NCBI RefSeq assembly: GCF_000382345.1
Contig: NZ_KB908112.1
Span: 1-63,012, forward strand
Direction: 5' to 3'
Length of the DNA: 63,012 bases
Source of the DNA: Massilia niastensis DSM 21313
GTDB lineage: Bacteria; Pseudomonadota; Gammaproteobacteria; Burkholderiales; Burkholderiaceae_D
Positions 42,190-51,081 of this stretch are shown here, piece after piece. The translations under genes were made by a program, and so were the position numbers. Positions within the stretch are counted from its first letter, which is position 1, and every line of letters begins with the position of its first letter. A model generated the notes under the pieces. That model saw only the letters and a program-made list of their open reading frames with translations. It was not told the DNA's origin and did not search any database.

Positions 42190-43023
42190 TCAGCCTTGCT
42201 GCTCGCGCTTGCGCCTTGCCAGGTCCGCGGTCGGGGCCACCAGCGCCTCGTACAGGCTGCCGGTGGGCGCGTCCCAGTGGCCCAGGGCCTGCTGCTGGCG
42301 CGCCACGGTCGCGAAGTCGCCGCGCGCCACCGGCCCGCTCAGCGCCGCCGCCGGGCCGAGGCGGAACACGTTGGCCAGGGTCTCGGTGGCGAGCGGCCGC
42401 GCCAGTTCGCGCGCCACGTCTTCCGGCACGCCGGCGGCGACGTAGGCGCGCAGGGCGGCGTCCAGCACCGTGACCAGGTAGTTCGACGCGAACACGGCCG
42501 CCGCGTGGTAGACCGTCTTGGCGGCCGGGTCGATCGGAACCAGGCGCGCGCCGATCGCCTCGAACGCGGGCCCGAGCAGGGCCAGCGCGCCGGCGTCGCC
42601 CTCGATGCCGCAGAAGGTGCCGGCGAAATCGCGCGCCACCGCCTCGGGGTCGGCGAAGCTGCGCACCGGATGCACGCTCGCCACCAGCGCGCCGGCATCC
42701 CTGGCCGGCGCCAGCTCGTCTGAAGCCTTGGCGCCGCTGCAATGGAACACCACCGCGCCGCGCAGGTCGTGGGCCTGCGCCAGCGCCGCGCACACCGGCG
42801 CGATCTGGTCGTCGTTCACCGCCAGCATCCACGCCTGCGCCGGGCGCAGCGCGGCCGGGTCGATGCAGGCCCGGCCCGCGCCGATGAAGGCGGCGGCAGC
42901 CTGCGCGCTGTCGTGCGAGCGGGTCAGCACGTCCTGCACGGCAAAGGCGCGGCTTGCGGCGAACAGCCGTCCCAGCACGCGCCCGACATGGCCGGCGCCG
43001 GCCAGGTTCAGGACCGGGGACAC
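42190..43023 (-). CDS. DUF2520 Rossmann-like oxidoreductase
   Basis: 277 residues starting at GTG 43023. The N-terminal Rossmann domain has LAGAGHVGRVLGRLF and HCSGAKASDEL; the C-terminal helical DUF2520 domain has HPVRSFAD, KTVYHAAAVFASNYLVTVL and GPVARGD. The architecture resembles ketopantoate reductase or pyrroline-carboxylate reductase; substrate unknown. Its start is one base after the stop of the DUF924 gene, so the pair is translationally coupled. Confidence 0.88.
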   Translation of the reverse strand: MSPVLNLAGAGHVGRVLGRLFAASRAFAVQDVLTRSHDSAQAAAAFIGAGRACIDPAALRPAQAWMLAVNDDQIAPVCAALAQAHDLRGAVVFHCSGAKASDELAPARDAGALVASVHPVRSFADPEAVARDFAGTFCGIEGDAGALALLGPAFEAIGARLVPIDPAAKTVYHAAAVFASNYLVTVLDAALRAYVAAGVPEDVARELARPLATETLANVFRLGPAAALSGPVARGDFATVARQQQALGHWDAPTGSLYEALVAPTADLARRKREQQG

Positions 43024-43024
43024 G

Positions 43025-43603
43025 TCAGAAGCCGGAACCGGGCCTGGACAGGAATTCCAGTTCCTCCGGCGTGGAAGCGCGGCCGAGGATCGCGTTACGG
43101 TGCGGGAAGCGGCCGAAGCGCGCGATCACGCCGCGGTGGCGGTGCGCGTAATCGAGCATGCTCTCGAAGCCGGGATGGCCGGCGGCCAGTTCGGTGAACA
43201 GTTCCACCGCCTGCTCCTGCATGCGGGCGTCCTCGGCGTGCTCGAACGGCATGTAGGCGAAGGAGCGCTCGACCGGCGAGAGTTCCAGGTGGGCGCCGGA
43301 TTCGACCAGCTTGCGCGCGCCGGCCAGCGCCAGCGTATCGCCCGCAAAGGCCTCGGGCGTATCGCGGTGCGCGTTGCGGGTGAACTGGTCGAGCACGATG
43401 ATGCGCGCGAGCACGCCGTGCGGGCCGATGGCGTCCCACTCGCGCAGGCCGCCCGCCACCGCCTGGGCGATGGTGGCGCCGAAGCGCTCGCGGATGAGGG
43501 CGTCGAACCTGTCGTCCTTGCGCCACCATTCACCGCGCTGTTGTCCATAGCCTTCACTGGTACGCGGCAGGAACCAGAAATCGAGTACGTCTTGTGCTTC
43601 CAT
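43025..43603 (-). CDS. DUF924 family protein
   Basis: 192 residues. It begins QDVLDFWF and contains DDRFDALIRERFG, IIVLDQFTRNAHRDTPEAFAGD and ERSFAYMPFEHAED, all characteristic of DUF924 (TPR-like helical fold). Function unknown. First gene of a two-gene unit with the DUF2520 oxidoreductase. Confidence 0.9.
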   Translation of the reverse strand: MEAQDVLDFWFLPRTSEGYGQQRGEWWRKDDRFDALIRERFGATIAQAVAGGLREWDAIGPHGVLARIIVLDQFTRNAHRDTPEAFAGDTLALAGARKLVESGAHLELSPVERSFAYMPFEHAEDARMQEQAVELFTELAAGHPGFESMLDYAHRHRGVIARFGRFPHRNAILGRASTPEELEFLSRPGSGF

Positions 43604-43642
43604 GGAGTGTTCCGGTTTTGGTAGGGATGGTTATTGTTATGG

Positions 43643-44389
43643 TCAGTTGCGGGCGTGGGACAGCTGGAAGTCTTCCACACCCTCGAAGGCGGTCAGTTCC
43701 TCGGCCAATGCGGCCAGCGGCGCCCCGCTCTGGCGCGCCAGCGCCAGCGCCACGAAGCGCCATTCCTGGCGTCCGTCCTCGCTGCTGATGGTGAGCGAGC
43801 TGCCGGCGATCTCGTAGCCGCGCTCCAGGGCCGCCTCGCGCAGCCCGTCCTCGCTCGGCATGTACTTGGGCTTGAAGCGCAGCCGCACCGCCACCGCATG
43901 GCGCGACGGCAGGAAGGTCTCGATCCGGTTCAGGTAGATCATGATCATGCACGAGAAGAAGGCCAGTCCCATCGCGGCCAGGTAGAAGCCCACCCCGACC
44001 AGGATGCCGATCGCCGACGAGGCCCAGATCGACGCCGCCGTGGTCAGGCCGCTGATGTTGAAGCCGTCGCGCATGATCACGCCGGCGCCGAGGAAGCCGA
44101 TGCCGGTCACCACGCCCTGGACGATGCGGGTCGGATCGACCGGCGCCAGCACGCCGGAATGGCCGCCGCCGTACCAGAAATCGGGATAGCCGGCCAGGAT
44201 GGTCAGCGCCGCCGAGGCCATGCACACCAGGCCATAGGTGCGCATGCCGGCCGCGCGCCCGTGGTAGGCGCGCTCGTAGCCCACCAGCAGGCCGAGCGCC
44301 AGCGCCCCGAGCAGGTGCGCCAGGATCAGGGCATTGGTGTATATCTCGCGCTCCGACCAGTAGGCGGATAACAGTTCGTAATAGTCCAT
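43643..44389 (-). CDS. MgtC/SapB family inner-membrane protein
   Basis: 248 residues. Five membrane segments in the first 155 residues contain the family signature (ALGLLVGYERAYHGRAAGMRTYGLV and GIGFLGAGVIMRDGFNISGLTTAASIWASSAIG). A cytoplasmic C-terminal domain (about 160-248) follows. Members influence Mg2+ limitation, membrane potential or survival in host cells; an environmental role is unknown. Monocistronic. Confidence 0.93.
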   Translation of the reverse strand: MDYYELLSAYWSEREIYTNALILAHLLGALALGLLVGYERAYHGRAAGMRTYGLVCMASAALTILAGYPDFWYGGGHSGVLAPVDPTRIVQGVVTGIGFLGAGVIMRDGFNISGLTTAASIWASSAIGILVGVGFYLAAMGLAFFSCMIMIYLNRIETFLPSRHAVAVRLRFKPKYMPSEDGLREAALERGYEIAGSSLTISSEDGRQEWRFVALALARQSGAPLAALAEELTAFEGVEDFQLSHARN

Positions 44390-44412
44390 GCAGCTTTCTC
44401 AGGTGTTGCGGA

Positions 44413-44673
44413 TCAGGGCTTCTTCCTCACCAGCTGCTTCTCGAACGCCACGTCATACTTGCTGACGCGTTTCTCGGCCTGCGGGCCGAGCTTGTCGACG
44501 AAGGCCACGAAGTCGTCGAGTTCGAGCGGGGCGCACAGCGGCGGAGCGCCGGGCGACTCGGACAGGAAGAACAGGCCGTCGCCGGTGCGCGCCATGGAAT
44601 AGGCGGCGTTCCCGGTGCGCTTCTTCAGCCGCTCGACCGCCGCGCTGGCGCGGGTGGAACGCGCGCCGGCCAT
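44413..44673 (-). CDS. Small hypothetical protein coupled to aminopeptidase P
   Basis: 86 residues; not recognised. Basic N-terminus (RSTRASAAVERLKKRTG), then a compact domain (YSMARTGDGLFFLSES...PLELDDFVAFVDKL). The ATG overlaps the TGA of the upstream aminopeptidase by one base (TGATG), so it should be translated with it. No signal peptide. Confidence 0.7.
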   Translation of the reverse strand: MAGARSTRASAAVERLKKRTGNAAYSMARTGDGLFFLSESPGAPPLCAPLELDDFVAFVDKLGPQAEKRVSKYDVAFEKQLVRKKP

Positions 44674-46472
44674 CAGATCGCCTCCGTGCGCAGCATCAGC
44701 CAGTCGCGCGCCGCGCCGCTCACGTGCGGCGCCAGGCGCGCGCGCACGGTCGCATGATAGTCGTTCAGCCACGCGATCTCGTCCGGGCGCAGCAGCGACA
44801 GGTCGATGCAGCGCGTGTCGATCGGGCACAGGGTCAGGGTCTCGAAGGCCAGGTACTCGCCGAACTCGGTGCTCTCGTGCGGACGGTTGAGCACCAGGTT
44901 CTCGATCCGGATGCCCCAGCGGCCCGGCCGGTAGATGCCCGGTTCGATCGAGGTGATCATGCCCGGCTCCATGGCGGTGTGCGGATCGGGCGGCGTCGAC
45001 GGCGAAATGGACTGCGGTCCTTCGTGGACGTTCAGGAAGTAGCCGACGCCATGGCCGGTGCCGTGGCCGTAGTCGATGCCGGCGGCCCAGATCGGCGCGC
45101 GCGCGATCGCATCCAGCATCGGGGAGCGGGTGCCGCGCGGGAAGCGCGTGGACGACAGGTTGATCAGGCCCTTGAGCACCAGGGTGGTGTCGCGCTTCTG
45201 CGCATCGGACGGCGTGCCGACCGGGATCACGCGGGTGATGTCGGTGGTGCCGCCCAGGTACTGGCCGCCGGAGTCGATCAGCAGCAGGCCGTCGCCTTCG
45301 ATGTCGGCGCAGGATTCGGGCGCGGCGCGGTAGTGCATGATCGCGCCGTTCGCATTGAAGCCGGCGATGGTCGAGAAGCTCGGGCTGATGAAGTCCGGGC
45401 GCCGCGCACGCGCGGCGGTGATGTGGGTGTCGATGTCGACTTCATCGAGCGGCGTGCGCCTGGCGTCGAGCAGGCGCGGCTCCAGCCAGGAGAAGAATTC
45501 GCACAGCGCGGCGCCGTCCTGCTCCATGGCGGCGCGCACGTTGGCCGCTTCCGCATCCAGCTTGCGCGACTTGGCGTAGGTGGTCGGGTTGATCGCCTCG
45601 ACCACGCGCACGTCGTCGCGCACTGCTGCGCGCATGCCGGCCGTGATGCGGCGCGGGTCGACCAGCAGGGTCGCACCCTGCGGCAGCGAGGCCAGCGCCT
45701 CGGAGGCGCCGGCATACGGCGCCAGGTCGACGCCGTCGGCTTCCAGGCGCGCCCTTGCGTCGGCCGGGACCTTGCCCTCGCCGACGAACAGCATCGCGCG
45801 CTGCGGGCCGACCAGCGCATGCGCCAGGAAGACCGGGTTGAAGCTGACGTCGGCGCCGCGCAGGTTGAACAGGTAGGCGATGTCGTCCAGGGTCGAGATG
45901 AAGTGATGGTCGGCGCCCAGCGCGGCCATCGCGGCGCGGGTGGCGGCCAGCTTGTCGGCGCGCGCCAGCGTGGCGTACGGCGGCAGGTGCTCGAACACGG
46001 GGTCGGCCGGGAGCGCCGGACGGTCGCTCCAGACGTCGTCGAGCAGGTCGATGTCGGTGCGCAGCGCGATGTCGCGCGCATTGAGCGCGTCGGACAGCAG
46101 GCGCGCGCCGGCCAGTCCCAGCACGCGCGCGTCGACCGCCACCGTGCGGCCCGCGGGCAGGTTGGCGGCCAGCCAGTCGATGTGCACCTGGCTCGCCACG
46201 CCGGGGATCTTCATCAGTGCGATGCCGGTGCCGGCCAGTTCGGTCTCGGCCTGGGTCCAGTAGCGGCCATCGGTCCAGACACCGGCGAAATCGGCGGTCG
46301 CGATGAAGGTGCCGACCGAGCCGGTGAAGCCGGACAGCCACTCGCGGCCCTTCCAGTGGCCGGGCAGGTATTCCGACAGGTGGGGGTCGCTCGACGGCAC
46401 GATGCAGGCGTCGATTCCGTGGCGCTCCATGGCGGCGCGCAGGTGGGCAAGGCGGGTGGCGATGATGGACAT
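44673..46472 (-). CDS. Xaa-Pro aminopeptidase (M24B, long form)
   Basis: 599 residues from ATG 46472. It removes N-terminal residues preceding proline. Two creatinase-like N-terminal domains (about 1-310) precede the pita-bread catalytic domain, with metal ligands in LLIDSGGQYLGGTTDITR (two Asp), GHGTGHGVGYFLNVHEGP (His), SIEPGIY and IRIENLVL (Glu). A C-terminal helical extension resembles the eukaryotic-type APP1 long form rather than E. coli PepP (441). Cytoplasmic. Its stop overlaps the start of the following small gene. Confidence 0.93.
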   Translation of the reverse strand: MSIIATRLAHLRAAMERHGIDACIVPSSDPHLSEYLPGHWKGREWLSGFTGSVGTFIATADFAGVWTDGRYWTQAETELAGTGIALMKIPGVASQVHIDWLAANLPAGRTVAVDARVLGLAGARLLSDALNARDIALRTDIDLLDDVWSDRPALPADPVFEHLPPYATLARADKLAATRAAMAALGADHHFISTLDDIAYLFNLRGADVSFNPVFLAHALVGPQRAMLFVGEGKVPADARARLEADGVDLAPYAGASEALASLPQGATLLVDPRRITAGMRAAVRDDVRVVEAINPTTYAKSRKLDAEAANVRAAMEQDGAALCEFFSWLEPRLLDARRTPLDEVDIDTHITAARARRPDFISPSFSTIAGFNANGAIMHYRAAPESCADIEGDGLLLIDSGGQYLGGTTDITRVIPVGTPSDAQKRDTTLVLKGLINLSSTRFPRGTRSPMLDAIARAPIWAAGIDYGHGTGHGVGYFLNVHEGPQSISPSTPPDPHTAMEPGMITSIEPGIYRPGRWGIRIENLVLNRPHESTEFGEYLAFETLTLCPIDTRCIDLSLLRPDEIAWLNDYHATVRARLAPHVSGAARDWLMLRTEAI

Positions 46473-46632
46473 GGCTCGGTGATTCGATTTTGTTTTCCAG
46501 CTACGTATGATACGCCGCAATCCCTTTGTGTGGCGTGAAGGATCATTGCATAACGACATCAAAAATACATCAGGAAGAACCGGTCGCGCTAAGATGGCGG
46601 CCGTGACCAGACACGGAGCACAGGAGACAGAC

Positions 46633-46986
46633 ATGGATTTCGAAGCAGCAAAAGCGCTGTGCCGCGGCTTTCCCGGCGCGACCGAGGACCTGAAATGGGA
46701 GCACGACGCCGTGTTCTCGGTGGGCGGCAAGATGTTCGCGGTGACCAATGCGGCGCTTCCCTCGGAAGGCTTCAGCCTGAAGGCGGAGGACGAGCGCTTC
46801 CTGGAGCTGACCGACCGTCCCGGCATCATTCCGGCGCCTTACCTGGCGCGCGCGAAATGGGTGTACGTCACCGCCGGCGCGGACATGGCCGACGCGGAGC
46901 TGGCGGCCCTGCTGCGCCGTTCGTATGAACTGGTGTTCGCCAGGCTGACCCGCAAGCTGCAGCGCGAGATCCTCGACGTGGCCTGA
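46633..46986 (+). CDS. MmcQ/YjbR family DNA-binding-like protein
   Basis: 117 residues from ATG 46633 with CAGGAG upstream. DFEAAKALCRGFPGATEDLKWEHDAVFSVGGKMFAV and LARAKWVYV are the MmcQ/YjbR (CyaY-fold) signatures. Function is not established. It lies divergent from the aminopeptidase and 71 bp before hpt. Confidence 0.9.
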   Translation: MDFEAAKALCRGFPGATEDLKWEHDAVFSVGGKMFAVTNAALPSEGFSLKAEDERFLELTDRPGIIPAPYLARAKWVYVTAGADMADAELAALLRRSYELVFARLTRKLQREILDVA

Positions 46987-47057
46987 TTCCAACGGGAACG
47001 CCATGTTGCCCCGGGATGGAGCATAATGCCCTGGCAATCCAACTGACCTGAGCGACC

Positions 47058-47642
47058 ATGCAAGAATTCCACGACGAGCGCGCCCGCGCGCTGCTTGCGA
47101 ACGCCAAACAGATCGTCAGCCCGGAGGAAGTCCAGGCGGCGGTGCGGCGTGTCGCAGCCCAGCTGAACGAACGTTTTGGCAAGCCTGGCGAAGCAGCCTT
47201 CCCGCTGCTGCTGGGCGTGATGGGAGGCGCGGTGGTGTTCACCGGCCACCTGCTGCCGCAACTCGACTTTCCCCTCGAATTCGACTACATCCACGTGAGC
47301 CGCTACGGCGACGAAGACCGTGGCGGCCAGATCGTGTGGAAGGTGATCCCGCGCCAGAACGTGGCCGGCCGCACGATCGTGGTGGTCGACGACATCCTCG
47401 ACGAAGGCGAGACCCTGGCCCACGTGAAGCAGCGCCTGCTCGACATGGGCGCGGCCGAGGTGATCATCGCCGTGTTCGCGGACAAGGACCTGAAGCGCAC
47501 CAAGCCGATCCAGGCCGACCTGGTGGGGCTGACCCTGCCGAACGAGTTCGTGGTGGGGTTCGGGATGGATGTGTACGGGTACTGGCGCAACCTCCCGGGC
47601 TTGTGGATCTTGCGCCAGGAAGACCTGAAGCCGGCGGTGTAG
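47058..47642 (+). CDS. hpt: Hypoxanthine-guanine phosphoribosyltransferase
   Basis: 194 residues. It salvages hypoxanthine and guanine to IMP and GMP. The PRPP loop VVVDDILDEGETL (about 111-123) and the N-terminal LLLGVMGGAVVFTGHLL are visible; KRTKPIQADLVGL precedes the C-terminal purine-binding FGMDVYGYWRNLP. Its TAG stop codon lies in the left arm of a REP-like palindrome (47639-47669). Convergent with the nitronate monooxygenase gene. Confidence 0.93.
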   Translation: MQEFHDERARALLANAKQIVSPEEVQAAVRRVAAQLNERFGKPGEAAFPLLLGVMGGAVVFTGHLLPQLDFPLEFDYIHVSRYGDEDRGGQIVWKVIPRQNVAGRTIVVVDDILDEGETLAHVKQRLLDMGAAEVIIAVFADKDLKRTKPIQADLVGLTLPNEFVVGFGMDVYGYWRNLPGLWILRQEDLKPAV

Positions 47643-47669
47643 GATGGGCGGGTCCCCCGCCCATCCTAC
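47639..47669. repeat. REP-like perfect palindrome overlapping the hpt stop codon
   Basis: GTAGGATGGGCGGG, TCC, CCCGCCCATCCTAC: 14-bp perfect arms. Same core as the copies at 10158, 20045 and 39144. Bases 2-4 are the TAG stop of hpt. It ends 11 bp before the convergent gene's stop. Confidence 0.8.
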
Positions 47670-47680
47670 GAACTGCATGC

Positions 47681-48640
47681 CTACGCCCCGAGCGACAACC
47701 TCGCCCGCGCCGCCGCATACTCCCTCTTCAGCCTCTCCACCATCTCCGCCACGCTCGGCACGTCGTCCATCAGGCCCACGCCCTGCCCCGCGCCCCAGAT
47801 ATCGCGCCACGCCTTGGCGCTGCCCGACCCGAAGCTCATCTTGCTCTTGTCCGATTCCGGCAGGTTCTCCGGATCCAGTCCCGCGGCGACGATCGACTTC
47901 TTCAGGTAGTTGCCGTGCACCCCGGTGAACAGGTTGGTGTACACCACGTCCGCCGCGTTCGAGGTGACGATCGCCTCGCGGTAGTCGTCCGAGACATTCG
48001 ACTCCCTGGTCGCCAGCCAGCGCGAGCCGATGTACGCGAAGTCCGCCCCCATCGCCTGCGCCGCCAGGATCGCGTCGCCGGTCGCGATCGATCCGGACAG
48101 CGCCAGCGGGCCATCGAAGAACTTGCGCACCTCGCCCACCAGCGCGAACGGCGACAGCGCCCCCGCGTGGCCGCCGGCGCCCGCCGCGACCAGGATCAGG
48201 CCGTCGACGCCGGCCTCCAGCGCCTTCTGGGCATGGCGGATCGAGACCACGTCGTGCAGCACGATGCCGCCGTAGGCGTGCACCGCGTCCAGCATTTCCC
48301 GCGGCGGCGCGCGCAGCGACGAGATGATGATCGGCACCTGGTGCCTGACGCAGACCTCGACGTCATGCGCCAGGCGGTCGTTCGACTGGTGCACGATCTG
48401 GTTCACAGCGATCGGGCCGACCCTGGCATCCGGATGGGCGGCCTGGTAGTCGGCCAGCTCGCGCTGCAGCTCGGTCAGCCAGGTGTCGAGCAGCTCGGCC
48501 GGACGCGCATTCAGCGCCGGGAAGGAGCCGACGATGCCGGCCTTGCACTGGGCCGCCACCAGCGCGGGGCCGCTGGCGATGAACATCGGCGACGCGATGA
48601 CGGGAAGGGACAGGTGTTGCAGCACGGGTGGCAAGGTCAT
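47681..48640 (-). CDS. Nitronate monooxygenase family flavoprotein
   Basis: 319 residues, FMN-binding TIM barrel. PVIASPMFIASGPALVAAQCKAGIVG at the N-terminus, AAGAGGHAG phosphate-binding loop (about 150-160) and GADFAYIGSRWLATRES are family signatures. It oxidises alkyl nitronates or related carbanions; relatives include enoyl reductase-like enzymes, so the substrate is uncertain. Monocistronic and convergent with hpt. Confidence 0.9.
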   Translation of the reverse strand: MTLPPVLQHLSLPVIASPMFIASGPALVAAQCKAGIVGSFPALNARPAELLDTWLTELQRELADYQAAHPDARVGPIAVNQIVHQSNDRLAHDVEVCVRHQVPIIISSLRAPPREMLDAVHAYGGIVLHDVVSIRHAQKALEAGVDGLILVAAGAGGHAGALSPFALVGEVRKFFDGPLALSGSIATGDAILAAQAMGADFAYIGSRWLATRESNVSDDYREAIVTSNAADVVYTNLFTGVHGNYLKKSIVAAGLDPENLPESDKSKMSFGSGSAKAWRDIWGAGQGVGLMDDVPSVAEMVERLKREYAAARARLSLGA

Positions 48641-48724
48641 GGAAGAGCTCGCATGTCGGATTGATCGGAAAGCCTCCGGTCATTATATCCCCGAAAAAAG
48701 AACGACCGTGCTAGACCATGGACT

Positions 48725-49636
48725 CTAAACGTCGTGCAGCATGGCGCCGTCGATGCGGGCGGCCCCGGCCTTCAGCAGCGCCTGCGCCGCCCAGTGCGCC
48801 ATGTCCTCGGGCGCCAGCCCCAGTTGCGCGCGCCGCACGCGCTCCACCAGCGGGATCGAACCGAGCAGTTGCGGCAGCGCCGCCAGCGCGATCGCCTGGC
48901 GCTCCAGCAGCAGGAACTTGAGCAGCACCTTGACCGCATTGCGCGCATTGCGCACCGGGTCGGCGCGCAGGTAGTCCAGCCGCGCCCGGGCGCGCGCCAG
49001 CGCCCCGTCCACCCCGGTGAAGGCGCTGCCGTGGCCCGGGATCACCACGCGCGCCCCAAGGCCGGCGATCAGGTCGAGCGTGGCGCCGACCTCGTCGAAG
49101 CCCGGCTCGCCCGCCAGTTCGGGGAAGATGACGCCGAAACCGTCTTCCCACAGCGCGTCGCCCGAGACCAGCACGCCCTCCTCTGCACAAAAAAACAGCA
49201 GCGCATGCGGATCGTGGCCGGGCGCGGCCAGCACTTCCCAGCGCAGGCCGCCCAGCATCAAGGCCATGCCCGGCGCGAGCGTGGCGTCGAACCCGAAGCG
49301 CGGGCACTGCTGCCCGGTCGCGCGGTAGCTGAGCGCCTCCTCGTCCCAGGCGGCGACCCTGGCGGCGTCGAGCGCCGGAATCGCGACCTGGCAGCCGTAG
49401 GCCGCGCGCAGCGCCGCGTTGCCGCCGCAATGGTCGGAATGCAGGTGGGTATTGAGCAGGCGGTCCAGGGACCGCCCGGCCAGCGCATGGCGCACCAGCG
49501 CCAGGGTCTGGCCGGCGTGGGTGGCGTAGCCGCTGTCGATCAGGGCGGTGTCGTCCGGCCCGGTCAGCAGGACGCTGTTGGACGACAGCCAGCCGCGCTC
49601 GAGGAGGCGGATCGGCGGCGGCAGGCGCACGCTCAT
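48725..49636 (-). CDS. MBL-fold metallo-hydrolase
   Basis: 303 residues. The metal motif HLHSDHCGGN (about 64-73), a later PGHDPHALLFF and PGHGSAF provide the other His ligands. It resembles glyoxalase II-like hydrolases with a long helical C-terminus. Substrate unknown. The ATG follows the stop of the DUF1289 gene by one base, so the two are coupled. Confidence 0.9.
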   Translation of the reverse strand: MSVRLPPPIRLLERGWLSSNSVLLTGPDDTALIDSGYATHAGQTLALVRHALAGRSLDRLLNTHLHSDHCGGNAALRAAYGCQVAIPALDAARVAAWDEEALSYRATGQQCPRFGFDATLAPGMALMLGGLRWEVLAAPGHDPHALLFFCAEEGVLVSGDALWEDGFGVIFPELAGEPGFDEVGATLDLIAGLGARVVIPGHGSAFTGVDGALARARARLDYLRADPVRNARNAVKVLLKFLLLERQAIALAALPQLLGSIPLVERVRRAQLGLAPEDMAHWAAQALLKAGAARIDGAMLHDV

Positions 49637-49637
49637 G

Positions 49638-49835
49638 CTAGCGCCATGCGATATCCGCTTCGCGGCGCCGGATCTCGGCCCACACGGCGCGCTTGTAGTC
49701 GTCGTCCGCCCGGCCCCAGGCGACGATCTCGTCGATCGTGCGCAGGCAGCCGCGGCACAGGCCGGTATCGGGCGCCATCTGGCAAATGTTGATGCAGGGC
49801 GAGGGAACAGGGGTTTGCAGTTCAGGGGGCGTCAT
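49638..49835 (-). CDS. DUF1289 family small Cys-rich protein
   Basis: 65 residues. SPCINICQMAPDTGLCRGCLRTIDEI carries the four DUF1289 cysteines, a probable metal site; WGRADDDYKRAVWAEIRRR is the usual helical tail. Located immediately before the MBL hydrolase on the same strand. Confidence 0.92.
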   Translation of the reverse strand: MTPPELQTPVPSPCINICQMAPDTGLCRGCLRTIDEIVAWGRADDDYKRAVWAEIRRREADIAWR

Positions 49836-49982
49836 GGGCTATCTGGGGTATCGGCGCCGGGCGCCGGATCGGGTAACCTGCATTATCGCGCGTTCGCGAG
49901 GCAGGCGCCGCATTTGCGCGGCGGCCGCTATACTCGTCAATACGCGTCGCCCTGTGAGCAACGCTCTCGGAAAGGTGCTTCC

Positions 49983-50465
49983 ATGTCCAATTCTTCCCTG
50001 CTTGTCGGCGCCGTCCTGCTCGGCGCCTGCGCCGTCGCGTCGGCGCAAACCCTCAGCCCCGATGGCTACGGCGATATCCGCTTCGGCGACCGGCTCGACA
50101 CCGCCGAGCGCCGCCTCGTGCAGCGCGCCGCGCCCCCGCCGGTCGACCCGGCCTGCTCGATGGTGCGCTTCAAGAAATATCCGAACGTGCGCTTCATGGT
50201 CGAGGAAGGCCGCATCACGCGCGCCGACGCCAGCAGCATCGTGCGCAACAGCGCCGGCATCACGTCCGCCATGTCCGTGGAGCAGGCGCTGCGCCAGCAG
50301 AAAAGCCTGCGCGTGGAAAAGCACAAGTACGACGAGAACGGCCAGTACCTCATCCTCGAGAAGGGCAAGCAGAAGGCGCTGATCTTCGAGGCGAAGAACG
50401 GCAAGCTGACGCGCATGCGCGCCGGCGTCAAGCCGGCGGTCGAGTACGTCGAAACCTGCGGTTAA
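49983..50465 (+). CDS. Exported hypothetical protein
   Basis: 160 residues; family not recognised. Signal peptide ending ASAQ; mature part basic, with Cys at two positions (PACSM and the terminal ETCG) that may form a disulfide. SPDGYGDIRFGDRLDTAERRL near the mature N-terminus resembles small secreted proteins of unknown role. AAAGG precedes the ATG. A TATACT hexamer at 49930-49935 may be its -10 box. Confidence 0.75.
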   Translation: MSNSSLLVGAVLLGACAVASAQTLSPDGYGDIRFGDRLDTAERRLVQRAAPPPVDPACSMVRFKKYPNVRFMVEEGRITRADASSIVRNSAGITSAMSVEQALRQQKSLRVEKHKYDENGQYLILEKGKQKALIFEAKNGKLTRMRAGVKPAVEYVETCG

Positions 50466-50521
50466 GTGTTCTGAATTGCAGATTCGTTGAATAAATTCGG
50501 CGAACTCACAATTCAGAACAC
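50466..50521. repeat. 56-bp inverted repeat between convergent genes
   Basis: GTGTTCTGAATTG and CAATTCAGAACAC are 13-bp perfect arms with a 30-bp A+T-rich spacer. The left arm begins right after one TAA stop; the right arm lies in the last codons of the convergent thioesterase. It is unlike the REP-like family. It may be a bidirectional terminator or a small element remnant. Confidence 0.6.
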
Positions 50522-50940
50522 CAAGCCGCCCGCTTCTTCGCCATTTTCTCGGCGAAGCGCGCGCTGTCGATCAGGCAGCGCTCGTGCACGCCTTCGCAGA
50601 CCGGCTCGACGTCGTCCCAGGCTTCGAGCCGGAAACGCACGCGCCTTGCTTCCACCTCGGTCACTTCGCCGCGGATGGTCAGCGTCATGCCCGGCGGGGT
50701 CGGCGCGAAGTGGCTGAAACTCACCATCGTTCCCAGGCTCTGCTCCTGCGGCCAATTCATGTAGGGCATCATTCCGTGGAGACAGGCAAGCTCCATCATG
50801 CCGACCAGGTAGCCGGTGGCGAGCACATCCGGCATGTCGCGGCAAAACGGGGTATCGTGGTAGAGCTCGGGCACGGTTGCGCGCGGCGGTACCGTGTATT
50901 GCCATTCGAAACGCAGACCGGGTCGAAAAGTGGGGAGCAT
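50506..50940 (-). CDS. Hotdog-fold thioesterase
   Basis: 144 residues. LRFEWQYTVPPRATVPELYHDTPFCRDMPDVLATGYLVGMMELACL is close to the fluoroacetyl-CoA thioesterase (FlK)-like group, with Glu in MMELAC and a conserved SFSHFAPTPPGMTLTI. It probably hydrolyses a small acyl-CoA. It is divergent from the PHB-type esterase. Confidence 0.85.
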   Translation of the reverse strand: MLPTFRPGLRFEWQYTVPPRATVPELYHDTPFCRDMPDVLATGYLVGMMELACLHGMMPYMNWPQEQSLGTMVSFSHFAPTPPGMTLTIRGEVTEVEARRVRFRLEAWDDVEPVCEGVHERCLIDSARFAEKMAKKRAAWCSEL

Positions 50941-51081
50941 GCGCGCAGGTTACCCCAAACACCGTGATCCTGCCTGCCTCGCAAGATGGACTGGTGCGCC
51001 TGGGCTGTCCGGCAACGCCTGCAAGGCTCGTGTAAGGATCGGGGTCGAGATTGCAAGCATGCACACGGATAAGGGATACCG

